A DNA stretch of 64,000 nucleotides from NCBI GenBank assembly GCA_947483555.1, contig CANKMW010000034.1, positions 1-64,000 of the forward strand, given 5' to 3'. The translations under genes and the position numbers were made by a program. Numbering within the stretch: position 1 is the first letter of the stretch; each line of letters opens with the position of its first letter. This document shows, piece by piece, positions 51,983 to 60,366 of the stretch. Source of the stretch: Myxococcales bacterium. GTDB lineage: Bacteria > Myxococcota_A > Polyangia > Haliangiales > Haliangiaceae. The notes below the pieces were generated by a model, which did no database searches, was not told the origin of the DNA, and saw nothing but the letters and a program-made list of their open reading frames with translations.

Positions 51983-52555
51983 TCAGTTGAGGTCGCGATG
52001 CGTCGGCCGCGCCGTGCGCGGCGCCACACCGGGACGCTCGGCGCGCGCCGACTTCGGCCCGACCAGGCTGCGCAAGGTGGCGCGGGCGACCACCTCGCCG
52101 CCGGCGTCGGTCATGACGACCGGCACGGTGTACTCGGTGCGGGTGCTCGAGGTCGGCACCGGGCACTCGCTGGTCGCGGTGATCGTGCCGCGCGCCTTCT
52201 TGAGGTACTCGATCGACATCCCGCTCACGATGAAGCGCGCGTCGTCGGGCAGCGCGTACGCCAGCGCGATGTTGCCGGCCAGCTCGGCGAGGTTGGCGAG
52301 CGCGATGGCGTGGATACACCGAAGGTGGTTGCGGACCGCTCGCCGATCGTCGAGCTCGACCTGGCAGAAGCCCGGCCGCAGCGCGGTCACGCGGGCGCCG
52401 ATCGAACCGCTGTAGGGCGCGATACGCCCGATCATCCGCGAAAACAGCACCTTGCCGCCAGGGATGCCGGCGAGCAGGTTCCAGGCGTCACGCAGGACGT
52501 TGCGGTCGCCGTCGATGGTCAGGGTGGGTATGAGCTTGCCGAGGACAGCCAGCAT
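51983..52555 (-). CDS. DUF4442 hotdog-fold thioesterase-like protein
   Basis: A 190-residue cytoplasmic protein. The central part (about 45-165) fits the hotdog fold: VRNHLRCIHAIALANLAELAGNIALAYALP, then SGMSIEYLKKARGTITATSECP. This is the DUF4442 arrangement, related to acyl-CoA thioesterases, with an N-H-L-x-x-I-H-A-I-A segment near the presumed active site. The C-terminal 25 residues are basic and disordered-looking. Substrate unknown. Gene order on this strand is tight with the exported protein at 50773-51939. Confidence 0.82.
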   Translation of the reverse strand: MLAVLGKLIPTLTIDGDRNVLRDAWNLLAGIPGGKVLFSRMIGRIAPYSGSIGARVTALRPGFCQVELDDRRAVRNHLRCIHAIALANLAELAGNIALAYALPDDARFIVSGMSIEYLKKARGTITATSECPVPTSSTRTEYTVPVVMTDAGGEVVARATLRSLVGPKSARAERPGVAPRTARPTHRDLN

Positions 52556-52606
52556 CCCGGGAACGTACCCGGTGCCGGCGCCAGGTAAAGGTCTTTCTTG
52601 CCGCGT

Positions 52607-52960
52607 TCATTTCGGGGCGGTCCGGGCCGTTCGAGGCCCGGACCCCTCGGGCGCCGATCGCTCACCGGACAGCATCAAGAGCGCCCAGGTCAGGAGCGCG
52701 CCTCCGCCCGCGACCATGACGACGCCGTTGCGAAGCTCGGCCCCGTCCTGGTCACAGCTGGGGTTGCTCGCGCTGGGGTCGCAGCTCATGCCATCGACCA
52801 GCAGGGTCGCGCCCATCACGGCCGCGAACCCGCCCACCACCGACAAGCCCTGCTTGTGGTTCGTGGTCAGGCTGCCGGCACAGGCGGTGGTGACCGCGAG
52901 CGCGACGGCGGTGACGGCCAGCCGGCCGCGGGCGATCGTGAGCAAGGGCGACGGACGCAT
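52607..52960 (-). CDS. Small membrane lipoprotein
   Basis: A 117-residue lipoprotein: MRPSPLLTIARGRLAVTAVALAVTTACAGS, then one or two hydrophobic helices (VVGGFAAVMGATLLVD and VVMVAGGGALLTWALLML) around a CDPSASNPSCD disulfide-like loop. Similar small proteins with two helices occur near myxobacterial secretion genes, but no function is known. The frame continues far upstream, only as a shadow of other genes. Confidence 0.65.
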   Translation of the reverse strand: MRPSPLLTIARGRLAVTAVALAVTTACAGSLTTNHKQGLSVVGGFAAVMGATLLVDGMSCDPSASNPSCDQDGAELRNGVVMVAGGGALLTWALLMLSGERSAPEGSGPRTARTAPK

Positions 52961-53157
52961 GGTGCTCGGCGGATTGCAACGCTCGCGCCATCGGCGGTAT
53001 GGCGGACCGTCGCGCGAATGCCGTGGATCCACGATGGTCGCGATGACCCGTGGGAGCCGAGCGCGCAGCACGTTGCGGCTACTCTCCCAGCCACCGACCG
53101 GAGTTCGGAGGGTCACAACGACGACGACCCGACGGCACGACCGCACTGCGCGGTGCG

Positions 53158-53988
53158 TCAACGCCCGAGCCGTGTCGCACGCGGGTTCTTGCCCTTGAGG
53201 GCGATCCAGATGGCGCGCAGCGCCTGGCGAGCGCCGCTGGCGATCCGGAAGTCGACCACCTCGGACAGGTCGGTGGTCGCCGGGTTGATCTCGACGGTCG
53301 GCCGGCGCTCGCTCTTGGCCAGCAGCACCGGCCGGGCCACGTACGGGAACAGCGCCGAGGTTCCGATCGAGAACACGATGTCGAAGCCGCGCGCGATCTC
53401 GGCCTCGAAGCGCTGGAACGGTGCCTCCGGCAACGGCTCGCCAAACAGCACCACATCGGGCCGCACCACCGCTCGACAGCGCGGACAGCTGGGCGGGAAC
53501 GCGAGCGTGGCGTAGTCGGGAACCGTCTGGCGCCAGTCGCAGCGCGTGCAGCGTAGATCGTGGATGTCGCCGTGGATGGCGATCACGTTCGTGGAGCCGG
53601 CCTGGCGGTGGAAGCCGTCGACGTTCTGGGTGAACACCACGACCCGCGCGATATGCTCCTCGAGTAACGCCAGGATCTCGTGGCCGCGGTTGGGCACCGC
53701 CGACCGACACGCCAGCTCGACCTCGTGGATGTACTTCCAGACCACGTCGGGGCGGCGCGCCATCATCTCGCCCGACAGCAGGGTCTCGATCGGCAGGCCA
53801 TCCTCGGGGTTGCGACGGTCGTAGAGCCCGCCGATGCCGCGGTAGGTCGGCAGCCCGGAGTCGGCGGAGATGCCGGCGCCAGTGATGAACAGCGCGCTCT
53901 TCGCCTGCGAGAGCAAGCGCGCGATCTCGTCGATCAGCTTGCGATCGAGGGTGTCGCGGCGCCTGGTGGGGCCAGCTCCGCCGGTCAT
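53158..53988 (-). CDS. NAD-dependent protein deacylase (sirtuin)
   Basis: A 276-residue Sir2 enzyme. NAD-binding GAGISADSGLPTYRG, TQNVDGFH, and catalytic His in AIHGDIHDLRC. Four zinc cysteines occur as CTRC and CPRC. The segment VRPDVVLFGEPLPE and the C-terminal GTSALFPYVA complete the fold. The Ala-rich stretch after the first motif and the absence of the Tyr-x-x-Arg motif of class III (desuccinylase) enzymes suggest a general deacetylase. ATG 53988 begins MTGGAGPTRRRD. Confidence 0.93.
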   Translation of the reverse strand: MTGGAGPTRRRDTLDRKLIDEIARLLSQAKSALFITGAGISADSGLPTYRGIGGLYDRRNPEDGLPIETLLSGEMMARRPDVVWKYIHEVELACRSAVPNRGHEILALLEEHIARVVVFTQNVDGFHRQAGSTNVIAIHGDIHDLRCTRCDWRQTVPDYATLAFPPSCPRCRAVVRPDVVLFGEPLPEAPFQRFEAEIARGFDIVFSIGTSALFPYVARPVLLAKSERRPTVEINPATTDLSEVVDFRIASGARQALRAIWIALKGKNPRATRLGR

Positions 53989-54018
53989 CGGCGCCAGGAT
54001 AGCGCGGATCGACGACGA

Positions 54019-55686
54019 TCAGTGTCCGCCGCCGCCACCGCGGGTCGGCCGGGCGTTCCAGATCGTGAGCGCCAGCGCGAAGCCGATGACGGCGACCGGG
54101 ATCATCGCCGCCGGCCAGATGTACCAGTTGTCGAGGTCCCTGGCGGCCGGGTTCGAGACCAGGCAGTCGTTGGCGTCGCGGATCTTGGCGGCCGGCAAGG
54201 TCGCGCCGTAGAGGAACGCCTGCGCCGTCGAGCCCATGTAGACGAAGCCGTCGATGACGCCGACCGCCATGCCGGTGTTCTTCTTGCCCGCGAAGTCGGC
54301 CGACGCGGTCGCGGTCAGCATGCCGTGGACCCCGATGATCGCCATCGACATCACCGCGACGATCCAGCCGATGGCCTCGGGGGCGGCGAACATCGGGATG
54401 ATCATGAGCGCGCCGGCGACCATGATGGCGTACAGCACCGCCGACACCGGGCTGCGCCGCGAGTTGAACAGGTGATCCGAGATCGCGCCGGCGAACATGC
54501 CGCCGGTGATGCCGGCGACGCACGACACCATGCCCCAGTTCTTGAACACGAACGAGTCGCCGACCCCGACCCCCTTGCCGAAGTCGACGCCCCAGATGAG
54601 GATGGCCTGGCGCAGGAAGCCGGTGCACAGCTCGATGCACGAGATGGTGAGGATCACCGGGTGGGTGAGGATCTTGACGAAGACCTGGCGGACGGTCAGG
54701 TGCTCGCTGTCGGAGGTGGCGTCGCCCAGATCGAAGTTCTGGTGGCCGGTGTCCGATGGCTGGTTGCGCACGAACAGGAACGACAGGACGAAGAACACGA
54801 CCAGGATCACGGCCGGGATCCAGAACAGCCACTCGATGTTCATGTCGGTGGCGATGCGCTTGCCGACGTCGTACGCGAAGTAGAGGCCGAGCGAGATCAG
54901 GATCCCGAAGATGCCGCCGAACGTGCCGCGCTCGCGGAGGTGGAACCACGCCGCGTTGACCTTGACGATCGACACCGCGCCGAAGCTCTGGAAGTACATG
55001 TTGATCGCGAACGCGATCGAGAACGCCTTCACCGGCGACATGCCGAACGTCTCGCCGGTCGCGGCCATGTAGCCCATGAGCGCGTTGGCGGCCGCCGAGC
55101 CGGCGGCCGAGATGAGGATCGTCGCCCGCCCGCCCCAGCGGTCGGTGAGCGGACCGTTGAGCAAGAACGAGAGGCCGTAGACCGCCGAGCCGACCCCGAA
55201 CACGGTCCCGAACTCGGCCTCGGTCAGGCCGGTGCCCTGGAACTGCTTGATGTTGTAACGGCCGAAGTAGAGGAACGAGTAGGTGAGGCCGAGCGGCAGC
55301 CAGTTGAGGATGCGGCGGCGGCGGAACGCGATCGAGTGGCCGAGGTCGACCTTGGGCAGGCGCCACACCACGATCGTGATGACGAGGATCAGGATGCCGA
55401 TCGGGATCAGATCCTCGGCCAGGTCGCGGGGCGCGCTCGGCGGCTTCTTCTTGCACTCGACCTTCTTGGCGTGCACCGCGACCACCGGCGGCGCGGGGGC
55501 GTCGATCGTCGGCCCCACCGCCGGCGGCGTGGCGGGAGCAACCAACACTGGCGCGGATCCCGTGGCGGGCTGCGCCGTCGCCGGCGAATCGCCGAACCAG
55601 CCAAACCAGATCGCCGCCCCGAACAGGACCTCGATGACGAAGACGATCGCGAGCGTGCGACCCCGGGTGGCTCTGGCGGTGGACAT
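54019..55686 (-). CDS. MFS transporter of the organophosphate:phosphate antiporter type
   Basis: A 555-residue membrane protein. The N-terminal helix (TLAIVFVIEVLFGAAIWFGWFG) is separated from the transporter by a Pro/Ala spacer and a Lys/Cys-rich stretch, an unusual extension. The MFS core starts RRRRILNWLPLGLTYSFLYFGRYNIKQ, where FGRYN corresponds to the GlpT/UhpT motif, and continues LTDRWGGRATILI and FVYMGSTAQAFLYG. GlpT/UhpT proteins exchange organophosphates for phosphate. A Pho-box-like site 57-72 bp upstream suggests induction by phosphate starvation. Confidence 0.85.
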   Translation of the reverse strand: MSTARATRGRTLAIVFVIEVLFGAAIWFGWFGDSPATAQPATGSAPVLVAPATPPAVGPTIDAPAPPVVAVHAKKVECKKKPPSAPRDLAEDLIPIGILILVITIVVWRLPKVDLGHSIAFRRRRILNWLPLGLTYSFLYFGRYNIKQFQGTGLTEAEFGTVFGVGSAVYGLSFLLNGPLTDRWGGRATILISAAGSAAANALMGYMAATGETFGMSPVKAFSIAFAINMYFQSFGAVSIVKVNAAWFHLRERGTFGGIFGILISLGLYFAYDVGKRIATDMNIEWLFWIPAVILVVFFVLSFLFVRNQPSDTGHQNFDLGDATSDSEHLTVRQVFVKILTHPVILTISCIELCTGFLRQAILIWGVDFGKGVGVGDSFVFKNWGMVSCVAGITGGMFAGAISDHLFNSRRSPVSAVLYAIMVAGALMIIPMFAAPEAIGWIVAVMSMAIIGVHGMLTATASADFAGKKNTGMAVGVIDGFVYMGSTAQAFLYGATLPAAKIRDANDCLVSNPAARDLDNWYIWPAAMIPVAVIGFALALTIWNARPTRGGGGGH

Positions 55687-55742
55687 CGGCGGCTGCGCCG
55701 GAAGCTACTCGTGGCGATGGCGCGCCGGCAAGAGCACCGCGG

Positions 55743-55758
55743 GTGACGTTCGTGTGAC
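55743..55758 (-). promoter_or_regulatory. Putative Pho box in front of the OPA-type transporter
   Basis: Read on the minus strand: GTCAC-ACGAAC-GTCAC, 11-bp period, the same orientation relative to the gene as the sites before phoB and pstS. A TAGCTT sequence lies at 55707-55702 downstream of it, similar to the TAGCTT at 23380-23385 before pstS. Confidence 0.6.
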
Positions 55759-55784
55759 AACGCCGATCGCGGTAGGCTGTCGCC

Positions 55785-56360
55785 GTGGTCCACTCCCGGT
55801 GCTACCTGCTGGTTGGCGTCGCCGCCCTCGCCGCCTGTAGCGGCGCGCCGGCGCGACCTCCGGTGGCCCCCGATCCGTGGCAGCAGCTGGCGGTTCGCGA
55901 TGCCCCGATCGCGATGTTCCTCTACCCCGATCCGATCGAACGCTACGCGCCCGGTGATCGCGGCGCCTACGTGGTCCGGGTCCCCGACCTGACCGAGCGG
56001 CGTGCGGTGCTCGCGGCGGTCGGCGGCGGCGACGACCTCAGTGGTGAGGATGGCTTCGTGGTCCGCCTCGACGCCGCGGCGCGCGACGCCGTTGCCGCGC
56101 GGCCCGGCGTCACCGCCGTGGCGATCCTGCAGCCCGCCGACCGCCGCTCGCTGCTGATCGACCGCGCCACCGAGCTACCCGAGACCCGGATCGATCTGTT
56201 CCTCGACGCCACCGGCGACGAGGTGGCGGCGGTGGCGGCCTGGATCACCTCCCGCGGCGGACGCGTCCTGTGGCAGGGCCGCATCGCGCTGCGGGCGCGG
56301 CTGCCGCGGGAAGCGGTCGCCGAAGCGTCGCGACTCTCGCCGGTGCGGTGGATCGAGTAG
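55785..56360 (+). CDS. Lipoprotein of unknown function
   Basis: A 191-residue lipoprotein from GTG 55785 (VVHSRCYLLVGVAALAACSG). The mature part looks like two short beta-alpha-beta repeats (residues about 55-105 and 125-190), somewhat like protease propeptide (I9-type) modules in layout, but no signature allows assignment. Divergent from the OPA-type transporter; 98 bp between starts. The next gene starts 10 bp after its stop. Confidence 0.65.
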   Translation: MVHSRCYLLVGVAALAACSGAPARPPVAPDPWQQLAVRDAPIAMFLYPDPIERYAPGDRGAYVVRVPDLTERRAVLAAVGGGDDLSGEDGFVVRLDAAARDAVAARPGVTAVAILQPADRRSLLIDRATELPETRIDLFLDATGDEVAAVAAWITSRGGRVLWQGRIALRARLPREAVAEASRLSPVRWIE

Positions 56361-56370
56361 GATCAGCGCG

Positions 56371-57291
56371 ATGCTCCGCCGTCGGTTTCGTTGCCTCACC
56401 CTCGGACTCCTGATCGCAGCACTGGCGTTGTCATTCGCTGCCTGCAAGAAGAAAGCCTCCGCGCCCGGAACCGGCGGCAGCGGCAGCGCGGCGGCGGCCC
56501 CGGCCGTGAAGGTGACCCTCGCGCTCGACGACAAGGTCGTGGTCGAGTCGGCGGCGCTCGGCGCCACGGCGGTGCCACTCGACCGGCTCGCGACGGTGCC
56601 GGCGCTCGACACCTGGATCGCCGTCGAGGCGATCGACCAGGCCGGCAAGGTCCACACCGTGCTGGCACCGGCCAAGAACCATTCCGGCGCCGTCCCGGCG
56701 CTGGCCGCCGACGATCGCGGTGCGATCTTCGGGCTGCTGCGCGACGGCAAGCTCGAGCAGCCGGTCGCCACGGTGGTCAAGGTCACGGTCAAGACCCGGT
56801 CCGACGCCGGCAAGCCCGTCGAGGGGATGGACCACGGCGGCGCCGGCGGCTCGGGCGTCGGCGACTCGGGCGGCGGTGGCGATCACGGCACCGGGGGCAA
56901 CGCTGCCGACAAGGGCGTCCGCGCCACCCCGACGGCTGATCTCAAGATCGCCATCGAGGGGCCCGGCGGCTCGTCGACGTTCACCGGTGACAAGATGGTC
57001 GGCCTGCCCGAGGTCAAGGCCCCGACCGGCGACACCGAGACGCCGGGCTGGAGCCTGGTCGACGTGCTCGCGGCCGCCGGTCTCGAGAACGTCACGGCGG
57101 TCACGCTCACGGATGACGAGAACGCGGCGCTGCGCATCGAGCGTGCCGACTTCGACCCCGCCAAGGCGGTGCTCTACCTCAAGCTCAACCGCTCGGGCGT
57201 GATCCGCTTCCGCCTGTTCCGCAAGAGCGGCGACGTGTGGGAGATCGCCGGCGAGCTACGCGGCATCAAGAAGATCAAGGTCGCGCCGTAG
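56371..57291 (+). CDS. Lipoprotein with Gly-rich linker
   Basis: A 306-residue lipoprotein (CLTLGLLIAALALSFAAC). Two beta-type domains, about 45-145 and 185-306, are joined by a Gly/Asp/His-rich linker (GMDHGGAGGSGVGDSGGGGDHGTGG). The second domain resembles molybdopterin-type beta folds in pattern (WSLVDVLAAAGLENVTAVTLTDD...LKLNRSGVIRFRLF), but I cannot name it. Follows 55785 closely; the 3' end overlaps the convergent kinase gene by 17 bp. Confidence 0.72.
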   Translation: MLRRRFRCLTLGLLIAALALSFAACKKKASAPGTGGSGSAAAAPAVKVTLALDDKVVVESAALGATAVPLDRLATVPALDTWIAVEAIDQAGKVHTVLAPAKNHSGAVPALAADDRGAIFGLLRDGKLEQPVATVVKVTVKTRSDAGKPVEGMDHGGAGGSGVGDSGGGGDHGTGGNAADKGVRATPTADLKIAIEGPGGSSTFTGDKMVGLPEVKAPTGDTETPGWSLVDVLAAAGLENVTAVTLTDDENAALRIERADFDPAKAVLYLKLNRSGVIRFRLFRKSGDVWEIAGELRGIKKIKVAP

Positions 57292-60202
57292 CCTCGGCGC
57301 GGATCCACGCCCGGAGGGCAGCGCGGGCCGCAGCGCCGTCGTCGCCGAGACCGGCGTACAGCGCCACCGCCTCGCCGGCCAGGGCGAGTGCGCGACCGCG
57401 GGCACCGCCGGTGGCGACCAGCGCGCGGGCCAGGGTGGCGCGGGTCTGCGCCCGCGTTCGCGGTGGGATCGCGGCGGCGCCAGCCGGGCTCGAATCGAGG
57501 GCGAGCGAGCGCTCGAGCAGCGTTCGGGCCACCACGGCGTCACCGACCGCGAGCGCGGCCACTGCCTCGCAGGTGAGCGCATAGCTGAGATCGACCAGCT
57601 CCGGCCCGGCCACCGCCTCGTCGATCAACCACGAGCGGTGGCACAGCTCGCGGCCATGGCGGTGGTCGCCGCGGTCGAGCGCGAGGTTGCCGGCGTTGTA
57701 GAGCGGGACCGCCAGCGCCTGGTGGTCGCGACCGAGGCTGGCCTCGAGACCGGCCAGCGAGCGCGCGAAGGTCGCCGCCGCTTCGTCGAGCTTGCCGAGC
57801 GCCTGCTGCGCCGAGGCCAGCGAGCCGAGCGCGCTGGCGGTGCGAGGATTGTCCTTGCCGAACGCGCGCTCGCGGATCTCGATCGCACGCTGATAGGCAA
57901 CGAGCGCGTCGGCCGGCGCGGTCGGTTCGAGCGACGCACCGAGATTCAGCCACGCGCTCGCCACCTCCGGGTGGTCGGGACCATGGACCTCGACCAGGAT
58001 CGCGACCGCCTCGCGGTGGGCGTGGATCGCCTCGCCGCTGCGGCCGAGCGCGTCGAGCTCGATCCCGATGCTCGACCAGGTGGCGCCGACCTGATCGTGA
58101 CGCGGTCCCAGCGTGCGCGCGAAGCGCTCGCGGGCGTCGGTGAAGACCGCGAGCGCCTCGTCGTCGCGGCCGAGCTGGCTGAGCGCGATGCCGCGGTTGG
58201 CGACCGCGCGGATCGTCTCGGCGTGATCGGCACCCAGCGCGCTCCCGAACCCCGAGATCGCGAGCTCGAAGTCGACCAGTGCCGCGGCGGGATCACCGGC
58301 AGCGATCGACACCAGACCGCGTGCGTTGGCCAGCCGCGCCAGCTGGGCGGGCGTCGCACCGGCGCGGACCACCGCGGCCCGCACCAGCGGCTCCAGGGCC
58401 CGGGCCTCGGCGGTGCGGTGCAGGCGGTAGCCAACGATGCCGTAGGCCAGGGTCGCGATCTCTGCGGCCAGGCGGTCGTCGTGGGCCAGCGCGGCCTGCT
58501 CCGCGGCGCTGCCCAGGGTGCGCAACGCCGCCTCGGCGTCGCCGGCGCGCTCCTGGAGCGCGGCCACGCGGTGCAGCGCTTCGGCGCGCAACGGCGCGTA
58601 CTCGATGGCGTCGGCGTCGGCGCGCGCCCGGGTGGCGATCGCCAGCCCCTCGACGTGACGACCGGTGTGCTGGTGCGCAGCCGCTCGCGCCAGGTCGTCG
58701 CGCACGGCGGTGATGCGAGCCCGGATCGCCGGATCCGCGGGCGCGGGTAGGTGGACGCGCAGCGCCGCGACGTCGTCGCAGCTCGCCGGCGGGGTCAGCT
58801 GCTGGACCGCCTCGGCTGCGACCGAGGCCCGGACCTCGCCGCCGCGGAGCAGCTCGATCAGCGCGCCCAGCTCCGTGGTTCGCCGATCCAGGCACTCCAT
58901 GCGCTGCTGCAGCGCCGCGTCGGACTGCTCGTGGCGAACATGCGTGGCGCGACAGCAGTCTTGCCGCGATGCTCGCAGCGCCGCGGCGCGGCCATCGAGC
59001 TGCTCGACCACCCGGTCAGCGGTGACCGCGTCGCCCGGCAACGCGCCGCGCACCGCCGCCGCGATCGCAGGCGTCCAGACCTCGACCACGCGATCGCCGG
59101 CGTGCCGACATGGATCGACCTCGTCGCGGCCGAAGGCCAGCCAGGCCGCGCCGAGGCCGAGGCCGATCACGACCGGCGAGATCCAGGCCAGCCGGCGCAG
59201 CGCCGAACCGCGACGCCGGGCCTCGCGATCGCGCGTCAGCTCGTCGAGCAGCGCCGCCATCGACGGGTGGCGCGCGCCCGCGTCGCGGGCCAGCCCTCGC
59301 CTGACCGCGGCGTCGAGCCAGTCGGGCACGGCGGCGTCGGCGGGCGCCACCGCCACGGCATCATGCTCGGTCGCCGCCGCCAGCTCGGCGACGGTCTCGC
59401 CGGCGAACGGCCATTGCCGGTACAGCGCCTCGTAGAGCGCGACGCAGAACGAGAACTGATCGCAACGGGCGTCGGCGCGCCCGCCGCGGTGCTGCTCGGG
59501 GGCCAGGAAGCGCGGCGTCCCGACCACCGCGCCGGTGACGGTCAAGCGCAGCGCCGACGACGGATGAGCGCCGTCACCGACGCCATGGCCATCCTCGCCG
59601 GCGACCTCGAGCTCCGTGGCCGAGGCGGCGAGCCCGAAGTCGATCACGCGGACCCGATGATCGTCGCCGACGATCACGTTGCCGGGCTTGAAATCGCGGT
59701 GGACCAAGCCGACCGCATGGCCGGCGGCGAGGCCGCGCCCGGCTTGCACGAAGACGTCGACGATCGCGCGCCAGTCGCGTGGCTCGGCGCGCAGCCAGGC
59801 CCCGAGCGTGACGCCGCGGATCAGCTCCATCGCCACGAAGACGTCGGCGCCCGCCTCGCCGACGTCGTAGACGGTGACGACGTTGGGGTGCGACAAGCGC
59901 GCGATCGAGCGCGCCTCGCGGACCAAGCGAGCGCGCTTGAGCGACTCGACCTCGGAGGTCGCACGTGGCCGCACCAGCTTGACCGCGACCTTGCGATCGA
60001 GCTCGGGATCGTAGGCCTCGTAGACAACGCCCATGCCGCCGGCGCCGAGCTCGCCGAGCACGAGGAAGCGGCCGACCGCGGCGCCGCGCTCGAGGTGCGC
60101 CCCCGCCGCTCGCGGCACGAGGCCGGCGACGGTCTCCTCCGTCACCTCGGTCACCGACGCGGTCGCTTGGTCGAGGCGTTGCTCACCCGCCATCAGGCTC
60201 AT
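57275..60202 (-). CDS. Transmembrane Ser/Thr protein kinase with TPR array
   Basis: A 975-residue PknB-type kinase. Kinase domain about 44-310: VLGELGAGGMGVVYEAYD, Lys75, HRDFKPGN with Asp170, DFG Asp188, and GTPRFLAPEQ. One membrane helix about 335-355 (ISPVVIGLGLGAAWLAF). The extracellular part begins with a Cys-rich segment (DCCRATHVRHEQ, ECLDRRTTELG) and continues as about ten TPR units of TPR_12 type (EAIHAHREAVAILVEVHGPDHPEVA...). TPR arrays bind partner proteins. Start is ATG 60202; ATG 60193 is possible. Divergent from the lipoprotein at 60367. Confidence 0.93.
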   Translation of the reverse strand: MSLMAGEQRLDQATASVTEVTEETVAGLVPRAAGAHLERGAAVGRFLVLGELGAGGMGVVYEAYDPELDRKVAVKLVRPRATSEVESLKRARLVREARSIARLSHPNVVTVYDVGEAGADVFVAMELIRGVTLGAWLRAEPRDWRAIVDVFVQAGRGLAAGHAVGLVHRDFKPGNVIVGDDHRVRVIDFGLAASATELEVAGEDGHGVGDGAHPSSALRLTVTGAVVGTPRFLAPEQHRGGRADARCDQFSFCVALYEALYRQWPFAGETVAELAAATEHDAVAVAPADAAVPDWLDAAVRRGLARDAGARHPSMAALLDELTRDREARRRGSALRRLAWISPVVIGLGLGAAWLAFGRDEVDPCRHAGDRVVEVWTPAIAAAVRGALPGDAVTADRVVEQLDGRAAALRASRQDCCRATHVRHEQSDAALQQRMECLDRRTTELGALIELLRGGEVRASVAAEAVQQLTPPASCDDVAALRVHLPAPADPAIRARITAVRDDLARAAAHQHTGRHVEGLAIATRARADADAIEYAPLRAEALHRVAALQERAGDAEAALRTLGSAAEQAALAHDDRLAAEIATLAYGIVGYRLHRTAEARALEPLVRAAVVRAGATPAQLARLANARGLVSIAAGDPAAALVDFELAISGFGSALGADHAETIRAVANRGIALSQLGRDDEALAVFTDARERFARTLGPRHDQVGATWSSIGIELDALGRSGEAIHAHREAVAILVEVHGPDHPEVASAWLNLGASLEPTAPADALVAYQRAIEIRERAFGKDNPRTASALGSLASAQQALGKLDEAAATFARSLAGLEASLGRDHQALAVPLYNAGNLALDRGDHRHGRELCHRSWLIDEAVAGPELVDLSYALTCEAVAALAVGDAVVARTLLERSLALDSSPAGAAAIPPRTRAQTRATLARALVATGGARGRALALAGEAVALYAGLGDDGAAARAALRAWIRAEATARP

Positions 60203-60366
60203 GGTAGCAAGACCGCCGGTCGGCGGGGCTGGTTGCGCAGTAGCACGCGCCGCTACGCGAGTAGCCGCGCCGGCTACCGCGGCGCGCGCAACCCCGGGCG
60301 TCGACGTGTCCCGGGGTTGGAACGGGAGCTGCGTGGACGGCAGAGCCCCCGTACCATGGAGTCCCG

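Noticed and set aside
52607..55456. A 949-codon minus-strand frame across sirtuin and transporter genes
   Set aside because: Only its last 117 codons (small lipoprotein) look real; the rest is out of frame with the clear sirtuin and transporter genes on the same strand.
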